From assembly GCA_020722825.1 (NCBI GenBank), contig DYKC01000011.1, positions 1,427-17,819 on the forward strand: a stretch of DNA of 16,393 nt. Reading direction: 5' to 3'. The position numbers and the translations under genes were made by a program. Below the pieces are notes generated by a model. It worked only from the letters and a program-made list of their open reading frames with translations, made no database searches and was not told the DNA's origin. Of the stretch, positions 1 through 8,349 are shown piece after piece. Numbering within the stretch: the stretch's first letter is position 1; each line of letters starts with the position of its first letter. The stretch is from Vermiphilus sp. Lineage in GTDB: Bacteria > Ratteibacteria > UBA8468 > B48-G9 > JAFGKM01.

Positions 1-1
1 C

Positions 2-346
2 CCTTCACTTTCCGACAAAGAAAAAAACAATGTTATTGAAAATGGAATTGAATTTATTGAATCTGGAATAAAAGCAAACCCTCAAAACTCCCGTCTGTAC
101 AGGGAGATGGCAGGTTTTTATTACGGAAATGGTTCTTATGACAGGGCGCTTTACTATCTTGAAATGGGGGAGAGGTATTCGCATACGTTTCATATACCGC
201 ATATGAAAGCCCACATATACCAGAAAAAAGGGATGAATGAGGAGGCTTTGAAAGAATGGGAGAAGATACGGAAAAATTTTCCAGAAATGAAAGATGGGGC
301 TGAACGGTTCATTGAAGAAATCAGGGCAAAGGAAGGTATGGAGTGA
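2..346 (+). CDS. C-terminal part of a TPR-like helical-repeat protein (partial)
   Basis: The reading frame is open from the first bases of the window to a TGA at 344-346, so 114 residues of a larger protein are visible and its start lies outside. The segment reads as paired amphipathic helices with the tetratricopeptide pattern: 'NGSYDRALYYLEMGERY' resembles a TPR helix pair with its Gly/Ala and Tyr positions, and 'KKGMNEEALKEWEKI' begins a second one. Such proteins scaffold protein-protein contacts; no specific partner can be read here. The stop is one base before the trpC ATG, so the gene is probably co-transcribed with the trp genes. No enzymatic motif is visible. Being TPR-like is fairly secure; the function is unknown. 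Confidence 0.7.
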   Translation, partial: PSLSDKEKNNVIENGIEFIESGIKANPQNSRLYREMAGFYYGNGSYDRALYYLEMGERYSHTFHIPHMKAHIYQKKGMNEEALKEWEKIRKNFPEMKDGAERFIEEIRAKEGME

Positions 347-347
347 A

Positions 348-1124
348 ATGATTCTTAAAAAAATACTGAAAGAAAAGCGGCAAATAGTCTCGGATAAAAA
401 AAAGACTGTCCCTTTTGAGGAACTTACAGGCAGGGTCAACAGGAAACCGCTCAGCCTTAAAAAGAACCTTGAAAGAAATAGATTTGGAATAGTAGCAGAG
501 ATAAAAAGAGCGTCCCCTTCTGCCGGAATTATTGATAAACAACTGGATGTCAAAAGCACTGCTCTTACTTATCTTGAAATGGGTGTCTCAGGGATATCAG
601 TTCTTACCTGCGAACCGTTTTTTTACGGGAGTGTTGATGACATAAAAAGTGTAAGAGAAACTGTTGACCTGCCACTCTTAATGAAGGATTTCATTTTTGA
701 CCCGTATCAGATCTACCTTGGAAAAGCATATGGTGCGGATGCGGTACTGTTGATAATAAAGATACTTTCTGACCGAGATTTCCTGGAGTTGTTAAATACC
801 GCCGATAGACTTATGATGGATACACTGATTGAGGTACATACAGAAGAAGAGGCAGGCAGGGTTTTAGACCTGGTAAAAAACTGGGAAAATAAAATACTCG
901 GCATAAACAACAGGAACCTTGAGACCCTGAAAACAGACATAGATGTAACGTTAAGTTTGATTAAATTCCTTCTACGGTATAAAATAACTACAATAAGTGA
1001 AAGCGGCATCAGGTGCCGTGAGGATGTTGAAAGACTTAAAAATGCCGGATTGAACGGTGTGCTTATAGGTGAATCAATATTGAAGAGCCGTAACATAGCA
1101 AAAAAAATAAAAGAATTGATGTAA
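348..1124 (+). CDS. trpC: Indole-3-glycerol phosphate synthase
   Basis: This enzyme closes the ring of CdRP to give indole-3-glycerol phosphate, the fourth step of tryptophan synthesis, in the cytoplasm. The 258-residue protein is a full-length single-domain TIM barrel with no TrpF fusion. Family motifs are in order: 'AEIKRASPS' (50-58; Glu51 and Lys53), 'LMKDFIFDPYQ' (111-121; Lys113), 'LIEVHT' (160-165; Glu162), 'GINNRNL' (185-191; Asn187), 'SESG' (217-220), and a C-terminal phosphate-binding 'GVLIGESIL'. These match the catalytic set known from Sulfolobus and E. coli IGPS. I chose ATG 348 over upstream in-frame starts because it lies just after the TPR gene stop (gap one base), has GGAG at 340-343, and gives the usual N-terminal length before 'AEIK'. 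It opens the visible trp gene run. Confidence 0.97.
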   Translation: MILKKILKEKRQIVSDKKKTVPFEELTGRVNRKPLSLKKNLERNRFGIVAEIKRASPSAGIIDKQLDVKSTALTYLEMGVSGISVLTCEPFFYGSVDDIKSVRETVDLPLLMKDFIFDPYQIYLGKAYGADAVLLIIKILSDRDFLELLNTADRLMMDTLIEVHTEEEAGRVLDLVKNWENKILGINNRNLETLKTDIDVTLSLIKFLLRYKITTISESGIRCREDVERLKNAGLNGVLIGESILKSRNIAKKIKELM

Positions 1125-1143
1125 AATCCGGGGAGAATAGGAT

Positions 1144-2496
1144 ATGGATAGTAAAATATTGCTGTCAGAGAAGGAAATGCCTCAAGAGTGGTATAATGTT
1201 TTGTCTGACCTGCAGAAGCCTTTGCCGCCGATAGTACACCCCGGAACAAAACAGCCAATAAAACCAGAGGACTTGATACCTCTATTCCCTATGGCGTTGA
1301 TAAAACAGGAGTTTTCTACGGAAAGGTGGATTGAGATACCCGACCCTGTGATAGATGTTTACAGATTATACCGCCCCACGCCTCTACGACGTGCAAAAAA
1401 CTTTGAAAAAGCTCTAAAGACCAAGGCAAGAATTTATTTCAAGGACGAGTCTGTGTCGCCTCCAGGCTCCCACAAACCCAATACTGCAATTGCACAGGCA
1501 TATTACAACAAAGCCGAGGGCGTAAAAAGAATAACCACTGAAACAGGAGCAGGGCAGTGGGGCAGTGCTCTTGCTTTCAGTTGCAAGATGTTTGGTATAG
1601 AATGCGTAATATATATGGTCAAGGTTTCATACAACCAGAAACCTTACAGACGGCTTATGGCACAGACATGGGGAGCAACTATGTATGCCTCTCCTTCCGA
1701 ACAGACAAATTTTGGAAGAAGGGTTCTAAAGGATGACCCAGATTGTCCGGGAAGTCTCGGAATTGCCATTTCAGAAGCAATAGAAGATGCTGTTGGCAGA
1801 GAAGATACGAAATATGCCCTCGGGAGTGTTTTAAACCACGTTTTGCTTCACCAGACAATAGTCGGACTGGAAGTACAGAAACAATTGAAAATTGCCGGTG
1901 AAAAACCTGACATCATGATTGGTTGTGTTGGAGGCGGAAGCAACTTTGCAGGATTCTTCCTTCCATTTATGCCTGAAAAACTCAAGGGGGCAGATATAAG
2001 ATTTATTGCTGTGGAACCGAAGGCATGTCCTACACTGACCAAGGGTTTGTATAAATACGATTTCGGTGACACAGCATGCACCACACCGCTACTCAAGATG
2101 TTTACTCTCGGTCATAGTTTTATACCGCCGGGAATACATGCAGGGGGTTTAAGATATCATGGCGTCGCTCCCATAATAGCGCATCTGCTTGACAATAAAT
2201 GGATTGAGGCGGTTTCTTACCACCAGAAAGAGTGCTTTGAATCTGCTGTTCTATTTGCCCAAACAGAAGGGTTTTTGCCTGCTCCTGAAACAGCCCATGC
2301 TATAAGAGCGGTGGTGGAAGAAGCCAAGAGAGCAGAAGAAGGCAAGGTTATTGTTTACAACCATTCAGGACATGGACACTTTGATATGGCTGCATACCAG
2401 GCATACTTTGAGGGCAAACTTGAGGATTATGACTATCCTGAAGAAAAGATAAGGGCTGCTCTCACTGAACTTCCTGAAATTGATGAAAGATGGTGA
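1144..2496 (+). CDS. trpB2: TrpB2-type tryptophan synthase beta-like protein
   Basis: This is a 450-residue pyridoxal-phosphate enzyme of the TrpB2 (TrpB-related) group, longer at the N-terminus than canonical TrpB. Visible motifs are the PLP-binding lysine in 'GSHKPNTA' (Lys111), 'ETGAGQWGSA' (133-142, where canonical TrpB has ETGAGQHG), the phosphate-binding loop 'GGGSN' (263-267), and 'HSGHGHFD' near the C-terminus. TrpB2 enzymes join indole with serine or, in some archaeal members, O-phosphoserine. They generally lack the loop for tight binding to TrpA and are often treated as indole-salvage enzymes. The gene lies 19 bases after trpC, with a strong Shine-Dalgarno GGGGAG at 1130-1135. Its stop overlaps the trpF start by seven bases. 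A canonical trpB follows in the same operon, so this copy is not the only beta subunit. Which substrate it uses cannot be read from sequence. Confidence 0.93.
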   Translation: MDSKILLSEKEMPQEWYNVLSDLQKPLPPIVHPGTKQPIKPEDLIPLFPMALIKQEFSTERWIEIPDPVIDVYRLYRPTPLRRAKNFEKALKTKARIYFKDESVSPPGSHKPNTAIAQAYYNKAEGVKRITTETGAGQWGSALAFSCKMFGIECVIYMVKVSYNQKPYRRLMAQTWGATMYASPSEQTNFGRRVLKDDPDCPGSLGIAISEAIEDAVGREDTKYALGSVLNHVLLHQTIVGLEVQKQLKIAGEKPDIMIGCVGGGSNFAGFFLPFMPEKLKGADIRFIAVEPKACPTLTKGLYKYDFGDTACTTPLLKMFTLGHSFIPPGIHAGGLRYHGVAPIIAHLLDNKWIEAVSYHQKECFESAVLFAQTEGFLPAPETAHAIRAVVEEAKRAEEGKVIVYNHSGHGHFDMAAYQAYFEGKLEDYDYPEEKIRAALTELPEIDERW

Positions 2497-3134
2497 GAAT
2501 AAAGGTATGCGGGTTTACCAGGAGAAAGGATATAGAAGATACCCTGTCTCTCGGGATTAAAATCATAGGGATAAATTTTTACCATAAAAGTCCCCGATAT
2601 GTTTCTTTTGAAAAGGCAACAGTTCTGTTGAAAAATCTTCCCGGGGATATAGTTGCCATAGGAGTTTTTGTAAATCCTGACGAAAAAACAGTTAATGAGG
2701 CATTATCATCACTCAATATTTCAGGGGTTCAACTTCACGGTGATGAGCCACCTTCGCTGATAAGTAAGATTAAAAAAAACTTCCCGGGCAGTATTGTCAT
2801 TAAAGCGTTAAGGGTGAAAAACAGAGAATCGCTGATGAAAGGAATAAGAAGGTATGAGGTGGATTTTTTCCTTCTTGATGCATATAAGAAAGGTCTACTC
2901 GGAGGAACAGGCAAAGAGATAGATACCTCCTGTCTAAATGAGCCGGGTCTGCCATGGAAGAAAATCTTCCTGGCAGGAGGCATCACTCCTGACAACGCAG
3001 CCGGAGTGGTGAAACAATTTAACCCTTACGGTATTGACATTGCCTCAGGCGTTGAACTTGCGCCCGGTATAAAAGACATTGAAAAAATCCGCCAACTAAT
3101 GGAAAACCTAAATGAGCAAAAAACTGCCAGATAA
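2490..3134 (+). CDS. trpF: Phosphoribosylanthranilate isomerase
   Basis: It converts phosphoribosylanthranilate to CdRP, the step before TrpC. The 214-residue single-domain TIM barrel has the general base Cys7 in 'KVCGFT', 'GVFVN' (58-62), 'VQLHGDEPP' (80-88), the general acid Asp130 in 'FLLDAYKKG', 'GGTGKEID' (138-145) and phosphate-binding loops 'LAGGITPDN' (161-169) and 'GIDIASGVE' (181-189). Length and motifs are those of stand-alone TrpF. The ATG sits inside the end of trpB2 (seven-base overlap) with only a weak purine stretch before it, suggesting translational coupling. Its last 23 bases overlap the next gene, trpB. It is placed after TrpC, whereas in pathway order it acts before it. 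Confidence 0.96.
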   Translation: MVRIKVCGFTRRKDIEDTLSLGIKIIGINFYHKSPRYVSFEKATVLLKNLPGDIVAIGVFVNPDEKTVNEALSSLNISGVQLHGDEPPSLISKIKKNFPGSIVIKALRVKNRESLMKGIRRYEVDFFLLDAYKKGLLGGTGKEIDTSCLNEPGLPWKKIFLAGGITPDNAAGVVKQFNPYGIDIASGVELAPGIKDIEKIRQLMENLNEQKTAR

Positions 3135-4302
3135 GTATGGAAAGTTTGGAGAGTTCGGAGGTATATTCGCACCTGAAACGCTGATGCCTCCTCTTGAGGA
3201 ACTTGAGCGAAAATACAGGATTATTTCAAAACAAAAAAACTTTAAAAAAGAACTCGCATATCTTCTTACCGAATATGCCGGAAGACCCACTCCTCTCTAT
3301 CTGGCGGAAAACTTCAGCAGACTTATAGGGTGCAGGGTATATCTTAAAAGGGAAGACCTGGCCTTTACGGGAGCACATAAGATTAACAACACCCTCGGAC
3401 AGGTTCTCCTTGCAAAAAAGATGGGGAAAAGCCGCATAATAGCAGAAACAGGGGCAGGTCAGCATGGGGTTGCCACAGCCACAGCGGCAGCCCTTATGAA
3501 AATGAAATGCTATATCTATATGGGTGAAACTGACTGTGAAAGACAGAAACTTAATGTTTACCGAATGAGACTTTTAGGCTCTGAGGTTATCACTGTGAGG
3601 TCGGGGAGCAAAACGTTAAAGGATGCCATAAATGAGGCGATGCGTGACTGGATAAGCAATTTCAGTAATACACATTACGTAATAGGTTCTGTTGTCGGTC
3701 CTCACCCTTATCCAGAGATTGTGAGAAATTTTCAGTCTGTTATAGGAAAAGAATCTAAAAGGCAGTTATTTAAAAAAGAAAAGAGACTACCTGACTATCT
3801 TGTCGCATGTGTGGGCGGGGGCAGTAACAGTATAGGGTTATTCCATCCTTTTTATAACAATCCTGCGGTAAAGTTTATAGGGGTTGAAGCAGGTGGTCTC
3901 GGAATAAACACCACAAAACATTCTGCCACGCTCACAAAAGGCAGTAAAGGGATGCTGCACGGAAACTTCTCATATGTTCTGCAGGATAAATATGGACAGA
4001 TTACTCCCACGTATTCTGTCGCAGCAGGTCTGGATTATCCGGGAGTGGGACCTGAACATTCCTTTTACAAGGAAACCGGCAGGGCAGAGTATGTTTATGC
4101 AACCGATGATGATGCTCTTAAAGGGTTTCACGTACTGAGTGAAACCGAGGGTATAATACCCGCACTTGAATCTGCACATGCGATAGGCTGGCTGTTAAAA
4201 AACAAGAAGAGGTTTAAAAAAGGAGAGGTTATTATTGTCTGTCTATCAGGGAGAGGTGATAAGGATGTAACTGAGGTTGCCCACATTGAAAACGTCTTCT
4301 GA
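3112..4302 (+). CDS. trpB: Tryptophan synthase beta chain (canonical TrpB1)
   Basis: It condenses indole, channelled from TrpA, with L-serine to make L-tryptophan in the alpha2-beta2 complex. The 396-residue length is standard. Motifs: N-terminal 'YGKFGEFGGIFAPETLMP' (canonical reads G.FGG.yvPEtLm), PLP lysine Lys90 in 'AHKINNTLGQ', catalytic Glu112 in 'ETGAGQHGVATA', the phosphate cup 'GGGSNSIG', and 'LDYPGVGPEHS' of the COMM/beta-alpha interface region. These mark TrpB1, distinct from the TrpB2 paralogue two genes upstream. The ATG at 3112 lies in the end of trpF (23-base overlap) with GGAAAA nearby at 3099. trpA follows after four bases, fitting equimolar alpha and beta subunits. Confidence 0.97.
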   Translation: MSKKLPDKYGKFGEFGGIFAPETLMPPLEELERKYRIISKQKNFKKELAYLLTEYAGRPTPLYLAENFSRLIGCRVYLKREDLAFTGAHKINNTLGQVLLAKKMGKSRIIAETGAGQHGVATATAAALMKMKCYIYMGETDCERQKLNVYRMRLLGSEVITVRSGSKTLKDAINEAMRDWISNFSNTHYVIGSVVGPHPYPEIVRNFQSVIGKESKRQLFKKEKRLPDYLVACVGGGSNSIGLFHPFYNNPAVKFIGVEAGGLGINTTKHSATLTKGSKGMLHGNFSYVLQDKYGQITPTYSVAAGLDYPGVGPEHSFYKETGRAEYVYATDDDALKGFHVLSETEGIIPALESAHAIGWLLKNKKRFKKGEVIIVCLSGRGDKDVTEVAHIENVF

Positions 4303-4306
4303 CAAA

Positions 4307-5107
4307 ATGAACAGGATAGATGAAAAATTTGCAGAATTGAAAGGGAAAGGGGAAAAGGCACTCATTGCTTATTTTACAGCAGGCCTACCATCAGTCAATG
4401 GGACTATAGAGATTGTTAAAGGAGCAGAAAAGTCCGGTGTGGACATCGTAGAACTTGGTGTTCCATTTTCAGACCCCATTGCTGATGGACCCATTATTCA
4501 GGATGCTTCTTTCAGGGCTCTGGAAGCCGGGATGAATGTAGATAAGGTTTTTGATATATGCAAAGCTCTTAAACGGTCGGTTAAATTACCATATCTTCTT
4601 ATGACCTATTACAATCCTGTATATAAATACGGATGTGTGAAATTTGCAAGAAGATGTGCTGAAACCGGTATTTCCGGCATCATTATACCGGACCTTCCAT
4701 TTGAGGAGAGCAGAGATATACGGAAAATTCTCAAAAAACATGGAACAATACTGGTCAGTTTTCTGACACCCTTCACTCCTTTAAAACGTGCCAAAAGAAT
4801 ACTTAAAGATGCTGAGGGTTTTGTTTACTTCATAACCTCTGCTGGAGTAACCGGTCCGAGAAAAAGTTTTTCTTCAGAGATGGCAAAAAAACTGAAAGAA
4901 ATAAGAACTATGACCGGTATACCTGTATCAGCAGGTTTTGGAATCTCCTCAGCAGTTCAGATAGAACAGATATGTGACAATGTTGACGGAGTTATAATTG
5001 GAAGTTTCTTTGTAAAAAAGATTATTGAGGGTAAAATTGAACAGCTATGGGCAGACATAAAAGAACTAAAAATGCCCCTGCTGGGAAAAAGAAATTATTT
5101 AAGATAG
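4307..5107 (+). CDS. trpA: Tryptophan synthase alpha chain
   Basis: It cleaves indole-3-glycerol phosphate to indole and glyceraldehyde 3-phosphate and feeds indole to TrpB. The 266-residue TIM barrel has 'VELGVPFSDPIADGP' with the catalytic pair Glu49 and Asp60, 'YYNPVYKYG', 'GIIIPDLPFEES', 'FITSAGVTG' and the phosphate site 'VSAGFGIS'. A longer frame begins at a TTG at 4277. I chose ATG 4307 because it puts the catalytic residues at exactly 49 and 60, as in the Salmonella enzyme, and starts right after the trpB stop (gap four bases). No clear Shine-Dalgarno precedes it, so translation is probably coupled to trpB. The last 61 bases also encode the start of the next gene in another frame. Confidence 0.96.
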   Translation: MNRIDEKFAELKGKGEKALIAYFTAGLPSVNGTIEIVKGAEKSGVDIVELGVPFSDPIADGPIIQDASFRALEAGMNVDKVFDICKALKRSVKLPYLLMTYYNPVYKYGCVKFARRCAETGISGIIIPDLPFEESRDIRKILKKHGTILVSFLTPFTPLKRAKRILKDAEGFVYFITSAGVTGPRKSFSSEMAKKLKEIRTMTGIPVSAGFGISSAVQIEQICDNVDGVIIGSFFVKKIIEGKIEQLWADIKELKMPLLGKRNYLR

Positions 5108-5805
5108 TCCTCCTGCTAATTTTCCTGGGGGCTGTTGGGGCGGGCGTTAATTTTTACCACCAGTATATGGAAGAACAGCAGAAACGCATTGAACTTGAAG
5201 AACAGAGAAGGCAGGAAGAGGAAGAGAGAGAAAGGCAGAGAAAACTTCTTGAACAAAAGCGTCGTGAATTTGATGCTCTTGTTGAGGAAATGAAAAGATA
5301 TTATGAGGCAGGTGATTTTGAAAAGGCGAGAGAAATTGCCGGGAAAGCGCTTGCTCTTGCGAAAGAGTACAACTTCCCCACCGATGAAATATATCGCATA
5401 CTGTGTCTTATGGACATTGCAAATTATACTGCCAGACTTAACCAACTGAAAAAAATGAATGAGGATATTTACAGATACCAGTACGTGAGAACCGAAGTAT
5501 TAAAAATACCCCAGTGGAATGAACTGAAAAATCTAAGAGGGCAGGTTTTAAGACAGACCTATTTAAACGAGTATCTGGTTATGCTGGCATTAGCGAAGGA
5601 AAACGCAATTACTGGTAAGAAAGGCGAATTGACAAGCCACCATTATTTTATCAGCCGCGAGTATCTTAATGAGGCAATAGTCCTTAGGCAAAAGCATAGT
5701 ATTGCCAGGGTTCCTGAAGAAAATACTGTGAAGGAACTCCAGAAAGAACTCTTTTTTTCCTCTAAAGAACTTATGGAGGAAACTGTCCCGCCGGGCTTAT
5801 ACTAA
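5047..5805 (+). CDS. Membrane-anchored coiled-coil protein with TPR-like C-terminal helices, unknown function
   Basis: I do not recognise this 252-residue protein. It has a short basic cytoplasmic N-terminus (1-15, rich in Arg/Lys), one membrane segment at about 17-37 ('LFKIVLLLIFLGAVGAGV'), then a highly charged Glu/Arg/Gln stretch at about 42-80 typical of a long coiled coil. After that come helical, TPR-like segments ('YYEAGDFEKAREIAGKALALA' near 85-105 and 'REYLNEAIVLRQKH' near 203-216). By the positive-inside rule, the C-terminal domain should be outside the cytoplasm. The start at 5047 lies 61 bases inside trpA. No later ATG would keep the membrane segment, and the basic N-terminus fits a real signal anchor, so the overlap is probably genuine. 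The Shine-Dalgarno is weak and distant. Co-transcription with trp genes does not imply a role in tryptophan synthesis. Confidence 0.8.
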   Translation: MGRHKRTKNAPAGKKKLFKIVLLLIFLGAVGAGVNFYHQYMEEQQKRIELEEQRRQEEEERERQRKLLEQKRREFDALVEEMKRYYEAGDFEKAREIAGKALALAKEYNFPTDEIYRILCLMDIANYTARLNQLKKMNEDIYRYQYVRTEVLKIPQWNELKNLRGQVLRQTYLNEYLVMLALAKENAITGKKGELTSHHYFISREYLNEAIVLRQKHSIARVPEENTVKELQKELFFSSKELMEETVPPGLY

Positions 5806-5883
5806 TATACTGAAAAGGCATAAAGAAACATTTCATAGTAGTGAATGCAGAAGAGCGACTGAACTGAATGGAAGGATTTACAG

Positions 5884-7170
5884 ATGAAAAAGAAAATTAT
5901 CAGAATAGGGGTTCTGGGCTGCGGAACAGTCGGTACACATTTCATAAAAGGGATAATCAAAAATAAAAAAACATTAAGAGATAAAACAGGTATTGAATTT
6001 ACCGTTGTTAAGGTATGTGATATAGACAGAAAGAAAGGAAAGTCTTTCCCTGCTATTTTTACCACAAAAGACAGCGAGGTTCTGGAATCAAAGGATATAG
6101 ATATAGTTGTTGAACTTGTGGGTGGCACTGAATATGCGTATGAGTCGGTCAAAAAAACCTTAAGTAGAGGCACATCAGTTGTTACTGCCAACAAGGCGCT
6201 GATATCGGAAAAGGGCAGGGAAATATTTAAACTTGCAGAAGAAAACAACGCTCATATTGGATTTGAGGCAAGTGTTGCCGGAGCCATCCCCATAATAAAA
6301 GCAATCCGTGAGAGTTTTGCAGGCAACAAACTAACAAAAATCCTTGGTATTCTTAACGGGACCACAAACTATATTCTTACCCGGATGTCGCTCAATGCAT
6401 CCAGTTTTTCTCAGGCACTTTCTCAGGCGCAAAAATTTGGCTATGCTGAGAGAAATCCAACTCTTGACATAAAGGGTTTTGATACTGTTCATAAACTGTC
6501 AATTTTATCCGCACTTGCCTTCAACAAAATTGTTTACTGGAAAGATATTCCTGTTGAAGGCATAGAAAAAATAGACCCTATGGATATAACATTTACTAAT
6601 GAGTTTGGTTACAGGATAAAATTGCTTGCTATTGCACAAAAGAAAGGTATGGGTCTTGATATAAGGGTTCATCCAACACTATTGCATAAGAATCATCCCC
6701 TTTCTACTGTAGAAGGTGTTTACAATGCGGTTTATCTTGAAGGAGATATGGCAGGTAAAACACTTTTTTATGGGGAAGGGGCCGGAGGCAATGCAGCGGC
6801 AAGTTCGGTCATCTCAGACGTTGTGGATATAGGGAAAAAACTCTTATGTGACACCCATCCGTATAAAATACCATTTTACGCAGATAAAAAAATAGCAGTC
6901 ATACCTATGAAGGAGATTTCCACCAAATACTATTTCAGGTTTACCGCTCTGGACAAGCCTGGCGTTCTTGCCCGTATTTCAAACATACTGGGGAAAAACG
7001 GCATAAGCATTGCATCCGTTATTCAAAAACAGGAAAGTCCGGAAAGGGCGGTTCCAATTTTAATGCTCACCCATACTGCAAAAGAAGAGTTTGTTCAGAA
7101 GGCAATCAATCAAATAGACAGACTGGACGTAATCAAAAAACCCACAGTTATTATCCGTGTAGAAGAATAG
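5884..7170 (+). CDS. hom: Homoserine dehydrogenase with C-terminal ACT domain
   Basis: It reduces aspartate 4-semialdehyde to homoserine with NAD(P)H, the branch point to threonine and methionine. The 428-residue protein has a Rossmann fold with 'GCGTVG' (12-17), 'VVELVGG' and 'TANKALIS' (101-108; Lys104 near cofactor and substrate), then the catalytic domain 'GILNGTTNYIL' (156-166) and 'YAERNPTLDIKGFDTVHKL' (188-206). The latter contains the conserved Glu190, Asp196, Asp201 and Lys205. The last 80 or so residues form an ACT domain ('FTALDKPGVLARISNIL'), which in this family mediates feedback by threonine. A good Shine-Dalgarno GGAAGG lies at 5870-5875. It starts 78 bases after the coiled-coil gene, so it may be co-transcribed with trp or have its own promoter. 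Its stop is only six bases from the stop of the convergent oxidoreductase gene. Confidence 0.97.
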   Translation: MKKKIIRIGVLGCGTVGTHFIKGIIKNKKTLRDKTGIEFTVVKVCDIDRKKGKSFPAIFTTKDSEVLESKDIDIVVELVGGTEYAYESVKKTLSRGTSVVTANKALISEKGREIFKLAEENNAHIGFEASVAGAIPIIKAIRESFAGNKLTKILGILNGTTNYILTRMSLNASSFSQALSQAQKFGYAERNPTLDIKGFDTVHKLSILSALAFNKIVYWKDIPVEGIEKIDPMDITFTNEFGYRIKLLAIAQKKGMGLDIRVHPTLLHKNHPLSTVEGVYNAVYLEGDMAGKTLFYGEGAGGNAAASSVISDVVDIGKKLLCDTHPYKIPFYADKKIAVIPMKEISTKYYFRFTALDKPGVLARISNILGKNGISIASVIQKQESPERAVPILMLTHTAKEEFVQKAINQIDRLDVIKKPTVIIRVEE

Positions 7171-7176
7171 ACAGAA

Positions 7177-8163
7177 TTAGAATTGTACCACCTGCTTTTT
7201 CTTAATGGATTCCAGAGATTTAAATACCATCGCAAGACTTTTAATGTTATCACTGACACCCGTTTCAGGTTCTCTGTTTTCGCAGATGGACTTGTAAAAT
7301 TCATATAGAGAAAGCGCTCTGTCTTCCCTTTCAAGTTTTAAGGGCATTACCTCCTGTTGTTTACCTCCACTCAAAAAGATAATCTTTTCTTCCTTCCAGA
7401 TAAGAGTGCCTTTTTCTCCATAAATCTCCCATTCTCCTGACCATGAAGTTTCTTTTCCCGTGCTTACCCAGCTACCTGCATAAAAAAGATGAACATTGCC
7501 CGTGAATTCAATATTCAGGTTCAAAGTGGCATCTCCCTTGAACCAGCTCCAGTATGGATTCCAACTTTCGGCATAGAGCCTTACAGGATTCTCCCCGGAT
7601 ATGTATCTCATAAGGTCAAAGTGGTGTATCGCCATATCAATCAGAAGTGGATACTCCATCTCTATCCTGAACCCTGAAAATCTGGGACCCTTCTGGAAAT
7701 TTACTACAATGTAACCTATTTTCCCGACCATACCCTCATCAAGAAGATTCTTTACAGTTCTTGATTTACTGCTATATCTGTAGTTCTGGCTTACCATAAG
7801 TTTTCTTCCGGTTGTCCGGGATACCCAGGCCATTTTTTCCGCATTTTCCATCCTGTCGGAAAGCGGTTTTTCAACAAGAACGTGAAAACCTGCTTCCATC
7901 GCTTGTATTGATATTTTGGAGTGGAATTTTGGAGGCGTGATGTTTAAAACAGCATCCGCCTTTATTTTTTGTTCCAGGCAATCTGCAAAGGTTGTAAAAC
8001 ATCTATTTTCAGGCAGGCTATATTCCTGTGCAGCACTTTCAAGATTTTCTTTGTTCACATCCACAATACCTGCAATCTCCCATTCAGGGGAATTCTTCAC
8101 AACGTTAATCCATCCCTTTCCAAACCCACCAACCCCAACCTGTATAATTTTCATCTTTCCCAT
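7177..8163 (-). CDS. Gfo/Idh/MocA-family NAD(P)-dependent oxidoreductase
   Basis: The 328-residue protein has the two-domain layout of the Gfo/Idh/MocA family, whose members oxidise or reduce sugars, inositols and related alcohols. The Rossmann start 'VGVGGFGKGW' (9-18), an acidic residue closing the second strand ('GIVDVN', Asp35, favouring NAD), 'NITPPKFH' (74-81), the signature 'EKPLS' (98-102) and catalytic-type 'DMAIHHFDLMR' (176-186; Asp176, His180, His181) are all present. The substrate cannot be assigned. I chose the start at 8163 because GAGGGG lies at the right spacing upstream; a second ATG three codons in (8154) has poorer spacing. It is the only - strand gene among + strand biosynthesis genes here. 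It converges on hom and diverges from thrC, so its tie to threonine synthesis is only positional. Confidence 0.9.
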   Translation of the reverse strand: MGKMKIIQVGVGGFGKGWINVVKNSPEWEIAGIVDVNKENLESAAQEYSLPENRCFTTFADCLEQKIKADAVLNITPPKFHSKISIQAMEAGFHVLVEKPLSDRMENAEKMAWVSRTTGRKLMVSQNYRYSSKSRTVKNLLDEGMVGKIGYIVVNFQKGPRFSGFRIEMEYPLLIDMAIHHFDLMRYISGENPVRLYAESWNPYWSWFKGDATLNLNIEFTGNVHLFYAGSWVSTGKETSWSGEWEIYGEKGTLIWKEEKIIFLSGGKQQEVMPLKLEREDRALSLYEFYKSICENREPETGVSDNIKSLAMVFKSLESIKKKQVVQF

Positions 8164-8224
8164 AGGTTCTTTCCCCTCTGACTGTTCTGTTGCTAATTTT
8201 GTTGGTAATAATCAATCTCCACCT

Positions 8225-8253
8225 ATTATATGCTAAAACAATTGAAATTAAAA
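8225..8253 (-). promoter_or_regulatory. Probable promoter of the Gfo/Idh/MocA gene
   Basis: On the - strand a perfect -10 hexamer TATAAT lies at 8230-8225. A poor -35 (TTTTAA, three matches to TTGACA) lies 17 bases upstream at 8253-8248. Transcription would start near 8218, leaving a leader of about 55 bases that keeps the gene's GAGGGG Shine-Dalgarno. Confidence 0.45.
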
Positions 8254-8288
8254 GGGTATTCCCAGTTTCTTAAGCGCATTCTGGATTT

Positions 8289-8300
8289 AATTTTAAAATT
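8289..8300. repeat. Perfect 12-base AT-only palindrome
   Basis: AATTTTAAAATT is its own reverse complement. It lies between the two divergent promoters of this spacer. It could be a regulator site or an AT-rich upstream element. Being A/T only in an AT-rich spacer, it may also be chance. Confidence 0.3.
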
Positions 8301-8349
8301 TGCATTTTTTACCATAAGATATATTGGAATTTACTACAAGGCAGTAACA

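Noticed and set aside
294..347. Upstream in-frame extension of trpC from 294
   Set aside because: It would overlap the TPR-like gene by more than 50 bases and add residues not found in TrpC. ATG 348 has a GGAG and the usual length.
4277..4306. Longer N-terminus for trpA from a TTG at 4277
   Set aside because: ATG 4307 puts the catalytic residues at 49 and 60 as in known TrpA, and follows the trpB stop directly.
7171..7176. Bidirectional terminator between hom and the oxidoreductase gene
   Set aside because: The gap is six bases, and I found no convincing stem with a T-run in the adjacent coding ends.
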